A stretch of DNA of 64,000 bases, taken from the NCBI RefSeq assembly GCF_900156695.1, contig NZ_FTOM01000002.1, positions 372,001 through 436,000 on the forward strand. The letters are read 5' to 3'. The notes under the pieces are model-generated. The model had not been told where the DNA came from, searched no databases, and saw nothing but the letters and a program-made list of their open reading frames with translations. The DNA comes from Phaeovulum vinaykumarii (lineage in GTDB: Bacteria; Pseudomonadota; Alphaproteobacteria; Rhodobacterales; Rhodobacteraceae). Both the position numbers and the translations under genes were made by a program. Below, piece after piece: positions 37,362 through 46,941 of the stretch (its first letter is position 1; every line of letters starts with the position of its first letter).

Positions 37362-38540
37362 TCAGACCGCCTGACCGGCCGCCCAGCCCGACGACCAGGC
37401 CCATTGCAGGTTGTAGCCGCCCAGCCAGCCGGTGATGTCGACGACCTCGCCCACGAAATGCAGCCCCGGCACCTTGCGCGCGGCCAGCGTGCGGCCGTCC
37501 AGCGCGTCCGTGGCCACCCCGCCCAGCGTCACCTCGGCGGTGCGCCACCCTTCGGTGCCCTGCGGCACCAGGCTCCAGCGGTGCAGCGCGGCGTCAAGCC
37601 GGTCGAGCGCGGCATTCGAGATCGTCCCCAGCCGCCCCTCGAGGCCCTCGGCCGCCACGATATCGGCGGCCAGCCGCTCGGGCAGGTCCGCCGCCAGCGC
37701 CCGTGACAACATCTGGCGCGGATGTTCGGCCCGCCGCGCGCGCAGCGTCTCGGCCGGACGCTGCCCCGGCGCCAGATCCAGCGTGACCGCCTCGCCCTCG
37801 TGCCAATAGCTCGAGGCCTGAAGCACCGCCGGACCTGACAGGCCGCGATGGGTGAACAGAAGCCCGCCGCGGAACCGGCGGTGCGGGGTGGCGATCTCGG
37901 CCTGAAGGCTGACACCCGCCAGCGCCGCGGCGCGGCTCAGAAGCCCGCCCCCCAGCGTCAGCGGCACGAGGCCCGGCCGCTGATCGACGACGCGCAGCCC
38001 GAAGTCTTGCGCGATCCGGTAGCCAAGGCCCGAGGCGCCCATCTTGGGGATCGAGCGTCCGCCCGTGGCCACGACCAGCCGCGGCGCCACGAACGGGCCG
38101 CGCGGGGTGGCGACGCGAAAGCCATCCGGGCCATGGGTGACCGTCTCGATCGGCGTGGACAGATGCAGCGTCGCCCCCGCGGCGTTCAGATCCGTCATCA
38201 GCATCGCCACCAGATTGCGCGCAGATCCCGCACAGAACAGCTGCCCTTCGGCCTTTTCCTCCCACCCCAGACCCGCCGCGGCCATCCGCGCGATGAAGTC
38301 CCACGGCGTGAACCGCCCCAGCGCCGACATCGCAAAGCGCGGATTTTCCGACAGGAAGCGCTCGGCCCGCATGTCGAGATTGGTGAAGTTGCAGCGCCCG
38401 CCCCCCGAGATGCGGATCTTCTCGCCCGGCGCGCGGGCATGGTCCAGCACGATCACGCGCCGGCCGCGCCGCCCGGCCTCGATGGCCGCCATGAGACCGG
38501 CCGCGCCGGCCCCGAGGATCACAACATCCGCCTGGGTCAT
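37362..38540 (-). CDS. YhiN/HI0933-family FAD-dependent oxidoreductase
   Basis: 392 residues from the ATG that begins MTQADVVILGAGAAG; the frame is open upstream, but the dinucleotide-binding motif must be N-terminal. The signature KIRISGGGRCNFTN near residue 40 is diagnostic of the HI0933/YhiN group (TIGR00275), and the C-terminal GEVVDITGWLGGYNLQWAWSSGW is typical. Substrate unknown. It faces truA and is upstream of nothing on its own strand; tRNA-Ala starts 141 bases away on the other strand. Confidence 0.92.
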   Translation of the reverse strand: MTQADVVILGAGAAGLMAAIEAGRRGRRVIVLDHARAPGEKIRISGGGRCNFTNLDMRAERFLSENPRFAMSALGRFTPWDFIARMAAAGLGWEEKAEGQLFCAGSARNLVAMLMTDLNAAGATLHLSTPIETVTHGPDGFRVATPRGPFVAPRLVVATGGRSIPKMGASGLGYRIAQDFGLRVVDQRPGLVPLTLGGGLLSRAAALAGVSLQAEIATPHRRFRGGLLFTHRGLSGPAVLQASSYWHEGEAVTLDLAPGQRPAETLRARRAEHPRQMLSRALAADLPERLAADIVAAEGLEGRLGTISNAALDRLDAALHRWSLVPQGTEGWRTAEVTLGGVATDALDGRTLAARKVPGLHFVGEVVDITGWLGGYNLQWAWSSGWAAGQAV

Positions 38541-38680
38541 GCGCGTTCCTAGCGCCTTTGGTGTCGGCCCGGCAATGGCCCCGAAGCGCCCGTCGCCAGG
38601 CCCGCAAAATTTTTGCGACAAAGGCGTTTGGGGTCGCTTGACATCCCCCCCGGCTTGAGCGAAAAGCCGGCCCACGGTGA

Positions 38681-38756
<76 letters not shown>

Positions 38757-38963
38757 AGCCGTTTTCCTGAAATCCCAATCTCCCGAATTCTCATCGTGTG
38801 TGCTCGTGTCATGCGTTGACCCGGGGCGCTTTGCTTGCCGCTTTCGTGGCAAGAGGTGCTAGACTCGGCGGTGCGGCCGGGGGCGTTCCTGTCTGTCCTT
38901 CCTTTCACATGGGTACGTGCGGGGCCGTGAAATGACGTGATTTGAATGGGATGGGGAGAATTC

Positions 38964-40577
38964 ATGGCAACGATTTTTGCGGATGCGCTCTCGCCCTCGT
39001 CGAAACGCTTGCCGCGTCCCGCGCGCGATATCGAGATCTTGCGCGTTGTCGCCAATCTCGCCGGCGATGATTTCGCCATGGCGGCGCAGGCCGCGCGCCA
39101 GGCCGCCTTGACCTGGGCTGCGGGGCGGGCAGGGGGGCGGTTTCCGGCCGATGCGTGGAAGCACTTCGATTTCGAGCTTCTGGCGGGGGGACGCAACAGC
39201 GCGGCCGTGCGCTTTGTCGCCGGTGGGGTCGACCTGTGGGCCTTGCGGGCGGAGGATCCGGACAAGACGGTGCCGGGGCGGATCTGGACGACGGAAATCG
39301 TCATCGGCGGCCGGGGCGGCGACCGCCCGCACATGAGCTTGAGGCTCATCGTCAGCACCAATGAGCGCGAGCTTGACATCGAGCCGCATGTGCCCGGAAT
39401 TCTGCGACAGATAGCGCAGAATCCGGGCTTTCTGCATGGCGGCCGGGGTCTGACCGACACTCCCAGGCCGCTTCGCAACGAAAATGACGCGGAGGATCTG
39501 TGCGACCACCTGGAAGATCCGGCGCGTCGTCTTCCGGTCATTGTCGTCACCTTGCCTGCTGACGCGGAGGCGCGCCCGATGATCGACGATCTGATCGTGG
39601 CCCGCGCCGTGACTGGCATGGCGCGCGTGATCCGCGTGCCTGCTGAACTGACCTGGGTTCTGACACAGCGGTTCGGCAAGCTGCGGTCGGTCTTCGAGGG
39701 CGGCGTGCGTCTCTATCTGCCGGGGTTCTCGAACGCGGATGATGCCTATCGTCATCGGCTTTTTACCGCCGCGGCATTGCAGGATGCGGCGAAAGCCGAG
39801 GCCTGCGGGTCGTGGCTGCGCCGCACGGTCGCCGGGCTGAGCGTGTCGTCATCGCGCCTGGGCAAGGATGTCGTCGAATTCGCAGCCGTTCGCACGGCCT
39901 GCCGCCGCCTGCGCAAGAAAAGTCTGGCCGAACAGAAGGCGCCCGATGCCGCACTTCTGCCCCTGGCCGAGGAAGAGATCGACGCGCTGAAGGCCGAGTT
40001 GGAGAACAAGGACCAGGAGATCGACCTCTATATCGCCGAGATCGAACAGGCCGAGGAACGCGCCACCGCCGCCGAACAGGAAAACCGGGCGCTGATCTGG
40101 AAGATCCGGCAGATGCAGGATGCGCAGGCGCGCAGCGGCTCTGCGCAGACTTGCGAGCCGCCGCTGCCGCAGGAATGGGCAGAATTTCTGGATTGGCTCG
40201 ACAGCACCTATCCGGACCGCATCGTCCTGACGCCGCAGGCGCGGCGCCTGGTGCGTGCGCCGGTCTTCGAGGATGTTGCTCAGGTGGCCCGCGCGATTGC
40301 CTGGCTTGCGACCGTTCAGCATGAGCGCCGTCTGGGGGGCGGGGGAAGCACGCGCGATGAGCTGATCGAGACCGGCATCTATAATGCCTATTGCGGTGGA
40401 GATGCCTACAAGACCTTGTGGCAGGGGCGCCGTTACGAGGTGGACCAGCATGTCAAGAATGGCGGTAACCTGCGCGATCCCCGGCGCTGTTTACGGATCT
40501 ATTATTTCTGGGCGCCCGAGGATCAGCGGACGGTGATTGATCATCTGCCCACGCACCGCCCGACCTCTGCGACGTGA
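38964..40577 (+). CDS. Uncharacterised coiled-coil protein next to tRNA-Ala, possible conflict or defence function
   Basis: 537 residues from the ATG that follows GGGGAGA (38953-38959); an earlier in-frame ATG at 38946 is less likely. I do not recognise a named family. Residues 1-180 are a mixed alpha/beta region; about 185-260 contain [20 protein letters not shown] and [13 protein letters not shown]; about 332-385 are a long Glu-rich coiled coil; the C-terminal 55 residues, with [20 protein letters not shown] and HLPTHRP, have a strand layout seen in some small toxin-like modules. No membrane segment or signal peptide. It is alone between tRNA-Ala and flgI, and its base composition looks slightly less GC-rich than its neighbours. 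A defence role is a guess. Confidence 0.75.
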   Translation: MATIFADALSPSSKRLPRPARDIEILRVVANLAGDDFAMAAQAARQAALTWAAGRAGGRFPADAWKHFDFELLAGGRNSAAVRFVAGGVDLWALRAEDPDKTVPGRIWTTEIVIGGRGGDRPHMSLRLIVSTNERELDIEPHVPGILRQIAQNPGFLHGGRGLTDTPRPLRNENDAEDLCDHLEDPARRLPVIVVTLPADAEARPMIDDLIVARAVTGMARVIRVPAELTWVLTQRFGKLRSVFEGGVRLYLPGFSNADDAYRHRLFTAAALQDAAKAEACGSWLRRTVAGLSVSSSRLGKDVVEFAAVRTACRRLRKKSLAEQKAPDAALLPLAEEEIDALKAELENKDQEIDLYIAEIEQAEERATAAEQENRALIWKIRQMQDAQARSGSAQTCEPPLPQEWAEFLDWLDSTYPDRIVLTPQARRLVRAPVFEDVAQVARAIAWLATVQHERRLGGGGSTRDELIETGIYNAYCGGDAYKTLWQGRRYEVDQHVKNGGNLRDPRRCLRIYYFWAPEDQRTVIDHLPTHRPTSAT

Positions 40578-40690
40578 CCCAAGTGTCGGGCCGCCCATCA
40601 CAATGCCTGCGGGAAAGCGCGGGCTTCTGGCGGTGGGGAGCTGGCGTGCCGCCAATGGCCGCTACGCCCAAAGGCAGAGTTACGTCATAG

Positions 40691-40727
40691 CCGGCAGGCC
40701 GCGGCGTCTGAAGCCGCGACCTGCCGG
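40691..40727. terminator. Strong hairpin between the unknown gene and flgI
   Basis: CCGGCAGG pairs with CCTGCCGG and, after one mismatch, CGCGGC with GCCGCG, around loop GTCTGAA. It sits 114 bases after the unknown gene's stop and 12 bases from the convergent flgI stop, so it probably ends the flagellar transcript. The rest of the gap shows nothing else. Confidence 0.65.
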
Positions 40728-40738
40728 AGGGGGATCGC

Positions 40739-41836
40739 TCAGTTCACCAGGAACTCGGCATGCAATGCGCCGGCGGCGTTGATGCTCTTGAGGATGTCGA
40801 TCATGTCGCGCGGGCTGACGCCCAGGGCATTGAGACCGCCGACGACCTCGGAGAGAGACGCGGTTTCAGGCAATTCGGCCATCTTGATGCCGGGCTCTTC
40901 CTGGATTTCGGCATCCGTGCGGGGCACGACGACCGTCTGACCTTCGGAGAAGGGGCTGGGCTGCACCACTTGCGGCGTTTCCTGGATGCGCAGGGTCAGG
41001 TTCCCCTGGCTGACCGCCACCCGCGAGATCCGCACATCCTCGCCCACGACGATGGTGCCGGAGCGTTGGTCCACCACGACGCGCGCGCGTTGCTCGGGCT
41101 CGACGGTGATATTCTCGATCCGCCCGATTACATGCGCGGTCGAGCGCATGTTGGCCGCACTGGTGTTGACCGAAATCGTGCCGGCATCCTGCATCAAGGC
41201 GATGCGGCGGCCGAATTCGCCGTTGATGGCGCGCTCGATCCGCTCGGCGGTGGTGAAATCGGGGGTGCGCAGGGCCAGGCGCACCTGATCCAGATCGGCG
41301 AAGTTGAACTCGATCTCGCGCTCGACCCGCGCACCCGAGGGGATGACCCCCGAGGTCGGAACACCCTGCACGACCTTGGCGCCGTCGCCTTCGGCCGCGA
41401 CCCCGCCGGCCAGTATGGTGCCCTGCGAGACGGCGTAGATCTCGCCGTCGGCGGCGCTGAGCGGCGTCATCACCAGCGTGCCGCCCAGAAGGCTCTTGGC
41501 ATCGCCGATCGCGGCCACGGTCACGTCGATGCGGCTGCCGGCCCGCGCAAACGGGGGCAGCTCGGCCGTGACCATCACCGCGGCCACGTTCTTGGGCCGG
41601 AATTGCTCGCCCGTGACGTTGACCCCGAGACGCTCGAGGATGTTTTGCATGATTTCTTCGGTGAAAGGCGAATTGCGCAGGCCATCGCCCGTGCCGTTCA
41701 GGCCGACGACGAGACCGTATCCCACAAGGTCGTTGCCGCGCACGCCGTCGAATTCGACCAGATCCTTGATGCGGATCGGGGCAGCTTCGGCGAGTATCGG
41801 CAACAGACACAGGATCAGGGCGAGAAGTTTTTTCAT
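40739..41836 (-). CDS. flgI: Flagellar P-ring protein FlgI
   Basis: 365 residues with a Sec signal peptide (MKKLLALILCLLPILAEA). FlgI forms the P ring around the flagellar rod in the peptidoglycan layer. Family signatures RIKDLVEFDGVRGNDLVGYG, LNGTGDGLRNSPFTEE and NVAAVMVTAELPPFA are intact, and the C-terminus (VVGGLNALGVSPRDMIDILK) is complete. The ATG overlaps the flgL stop by 4 bases. It is the last gene of the flgE-flgK-flgL-flgI run. Confidence 0.96.
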   Translation of the reverse strand: MKKLLALILCLLPILAEAAPIRIKDLVEFDGVRGNDLVGYGLVVGLNGTGDGLRNSPFTEEIMQNILERLGVNVTGEQFRPKNVAAVMVTAELPPFARAGSRIDVTVAAIGDAKSLLGGTLVMTPLSAADGEIYAVSQGTILAGGVAAEGDGAKVVQGVPTSGVIPSGARVEREIEFNFADLDQVRLALRTPDFTTAERIERAINGEFGRRIALMQDAGTISVNTSAANMRSTAHVIGRIENITVEPEQRARVVVDQRSGTIVVGEDVRISRVAVSQGNLTLRIQETPQVVQPSPFSEGQTVVVPRTDAEIQEEPGIKMAELPETASLSEVVGGLNALGVSPRDMIDILKSINAAGALHAEFLVN

Positions 41837-42846
41837 CGCATGTAATCCGTAAACGAGAGTTCCGACAGACGGGCGGTCAGCGTGTAGAGCGTTTCGATCT
41901 GCGTCTGCACCGCCTCCATCGCGGTCGCCGTCTCATAGGGGTCGGCTTCCACGATCTTGGATCGCGCCAGTTCCAGCGCAATTCGTTGCGAGCTGTTCTG
42001 CGTCTGGGCGTCCGAAACATGACCTTCGGTCCAGCCCACTTCCGCGCGGGTATAGGTCAGCGCGTCCTGGCCGGTGATGACCTTTTCGCCCGCGGTCTGG
42101 ATGAGTTCGCTGCGCGCGTCGAGATCGCCGGCAAAGGCGCCGCGCGCCAGCATCGAGGCCATCGCAAGACCCTTCAGCGTGTCACGGAAGCCCGAATCAA
42201 GCGCGGTGACGCCAAAGGTGGCGGTGTCGGTCTCGCTGACGCGCACGGGGTCCATCGCCACGCCGCCCAGATAGGCGGTGTCAACGAAGCCGCCGCCGCC
42301 GGCCGGGGCATCGAACCAGGCGCTGACCGCAGCCTCCAGCGCCGCGGCGCTGGTCGCGCCGGCGGTGGCCGTCTCCAGCGTGGTCAGCAGGGTTTCGGCA
42401 TCCACCAGCGGCGCCGTGTCGAAATCCTTGCCCGCGAACAGATAGCGCCCGGTGGTGTTGGTATTGATGGCCGACACCACCGCCTTGAAGACGCCATAGG
42501 CCTTCTCGGCATTGGTGTCGATCATGATGTCGCTGGTCGTGGTGCTGGCCGACACCAGCGTGCCACCGATCTCGAAGGTCGCATCCTGGATGGTCTTCAG
42601 CGCGCTTTGCATGGCCGACGCCATCTGCTCGGCCTCGGCCGAAGCGGTATCGAAGGCGTCCATGTTGTGCAGCGAGCGTTCGATGCCGGCCAGGGTGGAA
42701 TAATCGCCCTGCACCGCCTTGGCGACATCGGACACCCTGCCCGAGACCATTTCGTCGGTCAGCCGCAGCGAGAGTTGCTTCAGCTGCGTGTTGTGCTGCC
42801 GGAAGGTGTGGGCCTTCACCATGTCCCCAACGGAAATATAAGCCAT
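41833..42846 (-). CDS. flgL: Flagellar hook-filament junction protein FlgL (flagellin-like)
   Basis: 337 residues from the ATG beginning MAYISVGDMV, one base past the flgK stop. The flagellin-type N-terminal helix (SLRLTDEMVSGRVSDVAKAV) and C-terminal helix (RIALELARSKIVEADPYETA, ending LSELSFTDYMR) match the D0/D1 domains; the middle is a variable hairpin region. FlgL caps the hook to the filament with FlgK. The position after flgK supports FlgL over flagellin. Confidence 0.9.
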   Translation of the reverse strand: MAYISVGDMVKAHTFRQHNTQLKQLSLRLTDEMVSGRVSDVAKAVQGDYSTLAGIERSLHNMDAFDTASAEAEQMASAMQSALKTIQDATFEIGGTLVSASTTTSDIMIDTNAEKAYGVFKAVVSAINTNTTGRYLFAGKDFDTAPLVDAETLLTTLETATAGATSAAALEAAVSAWFDAPAGGGGFVDTAYLGGVAMDPVRVSETDTATFGVTALDSGFRDTLKGLAMASMLARGAFAGDLDARSELIQTAGEKVITGQDALTYTRAEVGWTEGHVSDAQTQNSSQRIALELARSKIVEADPYETATAMEAVQTQIETLYTLTARLSELSFTDYMR

Positions 42847-42847
42847 A

Positions 42848-44302
42848 TCAGATCGCCAGCAAGGTTTGGATGAGTTCGTCCATGGTCCGGATGACCTGGG
42901 CGTTGGCCGCATAGGCCTGTTCGATCAGCATCAGGCTCTGCATCTCCTGATCGGTGTCGACCCCGTCGGCCAGTTCAAGCGACTTCAGCGCGTCCTGACG
43001 GGCGCTGGTGTAGCTTTGCGTGGTTTCCGCGGTCAGCCGCGAGGCCGAGACCTGCGAGAGAATGTCGGAAGCAAGCCCCGAGACCGAGCGCGCCGAGCCG
43101 ATGAAATTGCCCGAGGCGGGCACGCGCGGGTCGGACATGACCACCGTCATCGCATTGAGCAAGGTGGCATCGCCGACCGAGCCCGGCGTCGCCGCACCCA
43201 GCCCGTCGCGCAGCCGCCAGGTGGCGCCGCCCTGCGTCGGGTCCACCAGCGCATTGACCGAAATGCGCCCGGCAAGCCCGACTTCAAGCGTGGTGTCGAG
43301 CGCATTGCCGGCATCGGTGAACAGGCCCGGATCGCCGGGCGTCAGCGTCGTGTCGACGGTGGGATCCTCGAAGCGCGAGATCAGGTCGCGCGCGAAGGCG
43401 TCGATCTGGGTCTGCGCGGCCGGGGCCAGTTCGTCGCGGATGGAAAACAGCGCCCCCAGAGAGCCGCCGCCCATCAGCCCGTCGTCCTTGGTCGAGACGG
43501 TCATGCCGTTCATGGTCAGGCCGGACAAGGTGCCCGCGCCCAGGCTCTTGCTGGCATCGATCGCGCCGGCGGCCGTGAATTCGAAGGTGACCGGCGTGCC
43601 TTCCAGAAGGATCGCGCCGCCGGTGGTGAACAGCGAGATCTGGTCGTTTTCCCGTGCGACCTCGCGCACCGGGACGATGGTCGAGATCTGGTCCACCAGC
43701 GCCTGACGTTTGTCGAACAGGGCCGAGGCGTCCTGACCCGAGGACCGCGCGGCCACGATATCGGTGTTCAGCTCGTCGATCTGCTGGAGTGATGTGTTCA
43801 GCAGGTCGATCTGTTCCGCGATCTGCCGGTCGGCGGACATGCGGATATCCTGGATCTCGTCGCTGGCGGAATTCAGCTGCGAGGTCAGCGCCTGCGCCGA
43901 GCGTAGCACGGTGTCGAGCCGGCCTTCGCTGTCGGGGCGGCTGGCCGCCTCCACGAAGGCCGATTCGAGATCGGAAATGCTGTCGGAGAGCGACGAGCCC
44001 GAGCCGGGCTCGCCCAGAAGTTTCTCGATCTGCGTGTAATAGTCGACGCGCGTATCGGCATTGTCGAGCGCGGCATCGGCCAGCCGCCGGTCGTTGATGA
44101 CGACCTGATTGACCACGCGGTTGACGCCCACGACGTTCACGCCGCCGCCCTGGTTGCCCAGAACCTGCGACGCGATCGAAAGTTCGCGCCGGGCATAGCC
44201 TTCGGTCATCACGTTGGCCGTGTTCGAGGACACGACCTCGGCGGCGCGGGCCGCCGCCGAGAGCCCGGTCAGGGCGTTGTTCATCGTGCTGGCAATGCTC
44301 AT
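42848..44302 (-). CDS. flgK: Flagellar hook-associated protein FlgK
   Basis: 484 residues. The N-terminal MSIASTMNNALTGLSAAARA followed by SSNTANVMTEGYARRE is the conserved rod/hook/FlgK start; the C-terminal QEMQSLMLIEQAYAANAQVI and MDELIQTLLAI match the FlgK D0 coiled coil. It forms the first hook-filament junction layer. The ATG is 31 bases after the flgE stop, with GGAAG ahead. Confidence 0.95.
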   Translation of the reverse strand: MSIASTMNNALTGLSAAARAAEVVSSNTANVMTEGYARRELSIASQVLGNQGGGVNVVGVNRVVNQVVINDRRLADAALDNADTRVDYYTQIEKLLGEPGSGSSLSDSISDLESAFVEAASRPDSEGRLDTVLRSAQALTSQLNSASDEIQDIRMSADRQIAEQIDLLNTSLQQIDELNTDIVAARSSGQDASALFDKRQALVDQISTIVPVREVARENDQISLFTTGGAILLEGTPVTFEFTAAGAIDASKSLGAGTLSGLTMNGMTVSTKDDGLMGGGSLGALFSIRDELAPAAQTQIDAFARDLISRFEDPTVDTTLTPGDPGLFTDAGNALDTTLEVGLAGRISVNALVDPTQGGATWRLRDGLGAATPGSVGDATLLNAMTVVMSDPRVPASGNFIGSARSVSGLASDILSQVSASRLTAETTQSYTSARQDALKSLELADGVDTDQEMQSLMLIEQAYAANAQVIRTMDELIQTLLAI

Positions 44303-44333
44303 GTCCGGGCTTCCTTATGGGCCGATCCGGCGA

Positions 44334-45722
44334 TCAGCGCTTGATGTTGGTGGTTTCCTGCAACATCTCGTCGACGGTGGTGATGACCTTGGCGTTCGAG
44401 GAATAGGCGCGCTGGGTCTGGATCAGATTGGTCAGCTCCTGCGCCACGTCGGTGGTCGAGCCTTCCAGCGCATAGCCCACCACGGCCCCGGTCGGCCCGT
44501 CGCCGGCATCCCACAGGAAGAACGACCCCGAGGTCGGCGAGACCTGGAACGTCTGGTTGTTGAGCGCGGTCAGGCCGTTGGCGTTGGGCACGTCGACCAG
44601 CGGGATCTGGTAGACGGTGCGGATGAAGCCGGTGTCGTAGGTGGCGCGGACATAGCCGTTCTCGTCGACCTCGACCGAGGTCAGGTTGCCGACCGGCGAG
44701 CCGTCCTTGGTGATCGAGGTGGGCGCGAAGCTGCTCGACAGCTGGGTCAGGCCGTTGGTGTCGCCGGGCTTGCCCACGGTGACGTCGATGGTCTGCTTGC
44801 CCCCCGCGACGCTGAGGGTCAGCCGGCCGTCGGTGCTGTTGTAGGCCGGGAAGCCCGCCTCCGTCGGCACTATGGTCTTGATCGTACCGCCGTTCACCGA
44901 ATCGTCGTTGAAGGTGACGGTGTAGATGCCCATCACGCTTTCGTCGTCGGCAAAGGTCAGCGGGTCGCCGTCGTCGGTCGTGGTGTCATCGGCGGTCGCG
45001 CTGTCGCGGATGACCATCGTCCAGGTGTTCGACGGGTCCGGGATCGGCGGCGTGGCAGTGGCATCGGGGGCCACCGGCGTGAAGGTGATGTTCAGCTTCT
45101 CCGAGGTGCCGAGGTTTCCGAAATATTCGACCGACAGCGGCAGCGGGTCGCTGATCGTGGCCGAATCGGTGCCGACGGCGGGCAGGTTGACCCCGAGGTT
45201 CATCGCCGAGGTCGGGTCGCCGGCGGTCTGGTTGGCGTTGATGATGACCGGTTGCAGGTCGGACATGGTATCGCGCGACATGGTCGGGATCGTGCCGTCG
45301 GCGCTGGCCGGCCAGCCCAGCAGCACAAGGCCCGAATCGGTGCGCAGCACGCCGTCGGCATCGGTGCGGAACGAGCCCGTGGTGGTCATGGTCAGCGGGC
45401 GGTCACCGGTCATCGAATCCAGCGTGACCGAGGGGATCACCGGCAGGAAGCCACGGCCCGAGACCGCGAGGTCGAGAGAGTTCGAAGTCGACACGAGCGA
45501 CCCGCGCTGGTCGATCATGCGCGCGGTCTGGGCACGGACACCGCCGGCCGAATAGACGCCCGCACCGCGGGCCTGGTTGATGACCATGCTCTGGAAATCG
45601 GCCGTCGAACGTTTGTAGCCATAGGTGCCAGAGTTGGCGATGTTGTCCGAGATCGTCGCCAGCCGCGTGGCGTTGGCGGCCAGGCCTGCGACGCCGGCAT
45701 TGAGCGAGGAGGAAATCGACAT
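44334..45722 (-). CDS. flgE: Flagellar hook protein FlgE
   Basis: 462 residues. The N-terminal SISSSLNAGVAGLAANATRL and ISDNIANSGTYGYKRSTADF match the hook start, SGRGFLPV is the conserved FlgE/FlgG segment, and the C-terminus GSTTDVAQELTNLIQTQRAY and SNAKVITTVDEMLQETTNI is typical. First gene of the operon flgE-flgK-flgL-flgI. The AT-richer gap between it and the hairpin after motB must hold its promoter, but I could not pick -35/-10 or sigma-54 boxes with confidence. Confidence 0.95.
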   Translation of the reverse strand: MSISSSLNAGVAGLAANATRLATISDNIANSGTYGYKRSTADFQSMVINQARGAGVYSAGGVRAQTARMIDQRGSLVSTSNSLDLAVSGRGFLPVIPSVTLDSMTGDRPLTMTTTGSFRTDADGVLRTDSGLVLLGWPASADGTIPTMSRDTMSDLQPVIINANQTAGDPTSAMNLGVNLPAVGTDSATISDPLPLSVEYFGNLGTSEKLNITFTPVAPDATATPPIPDPSNTWTMVIRDSATADDTTTDDGDPLTFADDESVMGIYTVTFNDDSVNGGTIKTIVPTEAGFPAYNSTDGRLTLSVAGGKQTIDVTVGKPGDTNGLTQLSSSFAPTSITKDGSPVGNLTSVEVDENGYVRATYDTGFIRTVYQIPLVDVPNANGLTALNNQTFQVSPTSGSFFLWDAGDGPTGAVVGYALEGSTTDVAQELTNLIQTQRAYSSNAKVITTVDEMLQETTNIKR

Positions 45723-45826
45723 TGGGTTGTGCGCCTTTCTGCTGCTGCGTCCCTCGTGTGAGAGCAGAATGGCGAAAGGCGCTTAACATCCCCCTAACAG
45801 CTAAACTTGAGCGATAATTGCTTCGG

Positions 45827-45864
45827 TCGGCAGGGCCGGGCCGCGTGGGGCCCGGCCCTGCCGA
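45827..45864 (-). terminator. Perfect 16-bp hairpin downstream of motB
   Basis: TCGGCAGGGCCGGGCC pairs with GGCCCGGCCCTGCCGA around loop GCGTGG. It begins 4 bases after the motB stop on the minus strand. No strong T run follows, but the stem is unusually stable and separates motB from flgE. Confidence 0.8.
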
Positions 45865-45868
45865 AGGG

Positions 45869-46720
45869 CTATTTTCCCTTGCGCAGCAAGATCATCTCAA
45901 GCCGGTTGTTGCGCACATCCATCGGGTTTTCGGCCGAGGGCTTGCGGTCGGCAAAACCCGTCACCCGTTGCAGGCGGTCCCGCCGGATCTCGGTCCCCTC
46001 GAGCATCTGGCGCATGGCCTGGGCGCGTTCGGCCGACAGCTCCCACGAGGGATTCTCGCGCAGCATCTCGGGAAAGGCCCGGACATGGCCGTTCACCGCG
46101 ATCTCGTTGTCGACCAGCGAGAAGACACGCCCCAGCATCGCCGCGATCTGGCGGGTCAGCTCGGTCGGCTCGGCGCTGTCGCCCACGAACAGGGGCTCGC
46201 CGTCGATGTCGAAGAATTCGACGATCAGGCCTTCGTCCGTGACCCGCGTCACGATATGACGCATGGCCTGTTCGCTGACCATGGATTCCCCGGCGATGCC
46301 CATCAGCGCTTCCTCGATCTGGCGCTGAAGCTCCTGGAACTTGTCGGCCTCGGCCTCGGCATCTTGCGATTGCGTGCCGGTCTGGCCGCGGGCCTGACGT
46401 TCCTCGGTTGGCCGCGGGCTGCTGGCGCCGATGCCGTTCTGCGCGATCTGGTCTTCGGAGAAGACGGAATCGCCGCCGAAGGACCCGTTGCCCCCGCCCG
46501 AAACCCTGTTGATCGGAATCGTCGGGTTGAAGTAATCCGCGATCCCCTTGCGTTGCTTTTCGGTCGTTGCGTTCAGCAGCCACATCAGCAGGAAGAAGGC
46601 CATCATGGCCGTCACGAAGTCCGCATAGGCCACTTTCCAGGCACCACCATGGTGCCCGTCGCCGCCCGAGACTTTCTTCCGTTTGATGATGACTGGAGCC
46701 GCGTTGTCACGCGCTGCCAT
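45869..46720 (-). CDS. motB: Flagellar stator protein MotB
   Basis: 283 residues from the ATG reading MAARDNAAPV; a GTG seven codons upstream (46741) is in frame. One membrane helix (about 29-50, VAYADFVTAMMAFFLLMWLL) carries the proton-channel Asp at 34. A plug/linker region is followed by the OmpA-like peptidoglycan-binding domain from about residue 160 (IAVNGHVRAFPE, LSAERAQAMRQML, PSAENPMDVRNNRLEMILL). motA is not in the window. Confidence 0.95.
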   Translation of the reverse strand: MAARDNAAPVIIKRKKVSGGDGHHGGAWKVAYADFVTAMMAFFLLMWLLNATTEKQRKGIADYFNPTIPINRVSGGGNGSFGGDSVFSEDQIAQNGIGASSPRPTEERQARGQTGTQSQDAEAEADKFQELQRQIEEALMGIAGESMVSEQAMRHIVTRVTDEGLIVEFFDIDGEPLFVGDSAEPTELTRQIAAMLGRVFSLVDNEIAVNGHVRAFPEMLRENPSWELSAERAQAMRQMLEGTEIRRDRLQRVTGFADRKPSAENPMDVRNNRLEMILLRKGK

Positions 46721-46809
46721 TCCACCACCCCAATTGTTCACCCGAGGTTCACGCTAGCAGGCGCCGCTTAATGGGGACTTAAGCTCTAAAATGCTTGGTT
46801 TTTTCCCTG

Positions 46810-46941
46810 TCGTCGGGCTGGCCCGAGACCAAATGTCTCTAATCATCGGGCTGACCCGAGACGAAATGTCACAAATCATCGGGCTGGCCCGAGACCAAAT
46901 ACCCCTAATCGTCGGGCTGGTCCGAGACGAAATGCCCGAAC
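46810..46941 (-). repeat. Four tandem copies of a 33-bp unit derived from the 3' end of the flavin reductase gene
   Basis: Units at 46810-46842, 46843-46875, 46876-46908 and 46909-46941 share a core TCRTCGGGCTGGCCCGAGAC, with the last letters of each unit more variable. On the minus strand the 46909-46941 unit encodes the reductase C-terminus HFVSDQPDD. The other three units lie beyond the stop in the same reading frame and would read (Y/H)LVSGQPDD, HFVSGQPDD and HLVSGQPDD, broken by stop codons. Since 33 is 11 codons, duplication kept the frame. There are no spacers. Confidence 0.9.

Noticed and set aside
38757-40738. Integration of a mobile element at tRNA-Ala
   Set aside because: No duplicate of the tRNA 3' end, no integrase and no inverted repeats were found, so only a possible cargo hotspot is claimed.
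46810-46941. Regular repeats that could be taken for a CRISPR array
   Set aside because: The 33-bp units are directly adjacent with no spacers, and one is the coding end of the flavin reductase gene; no cas genes are near.
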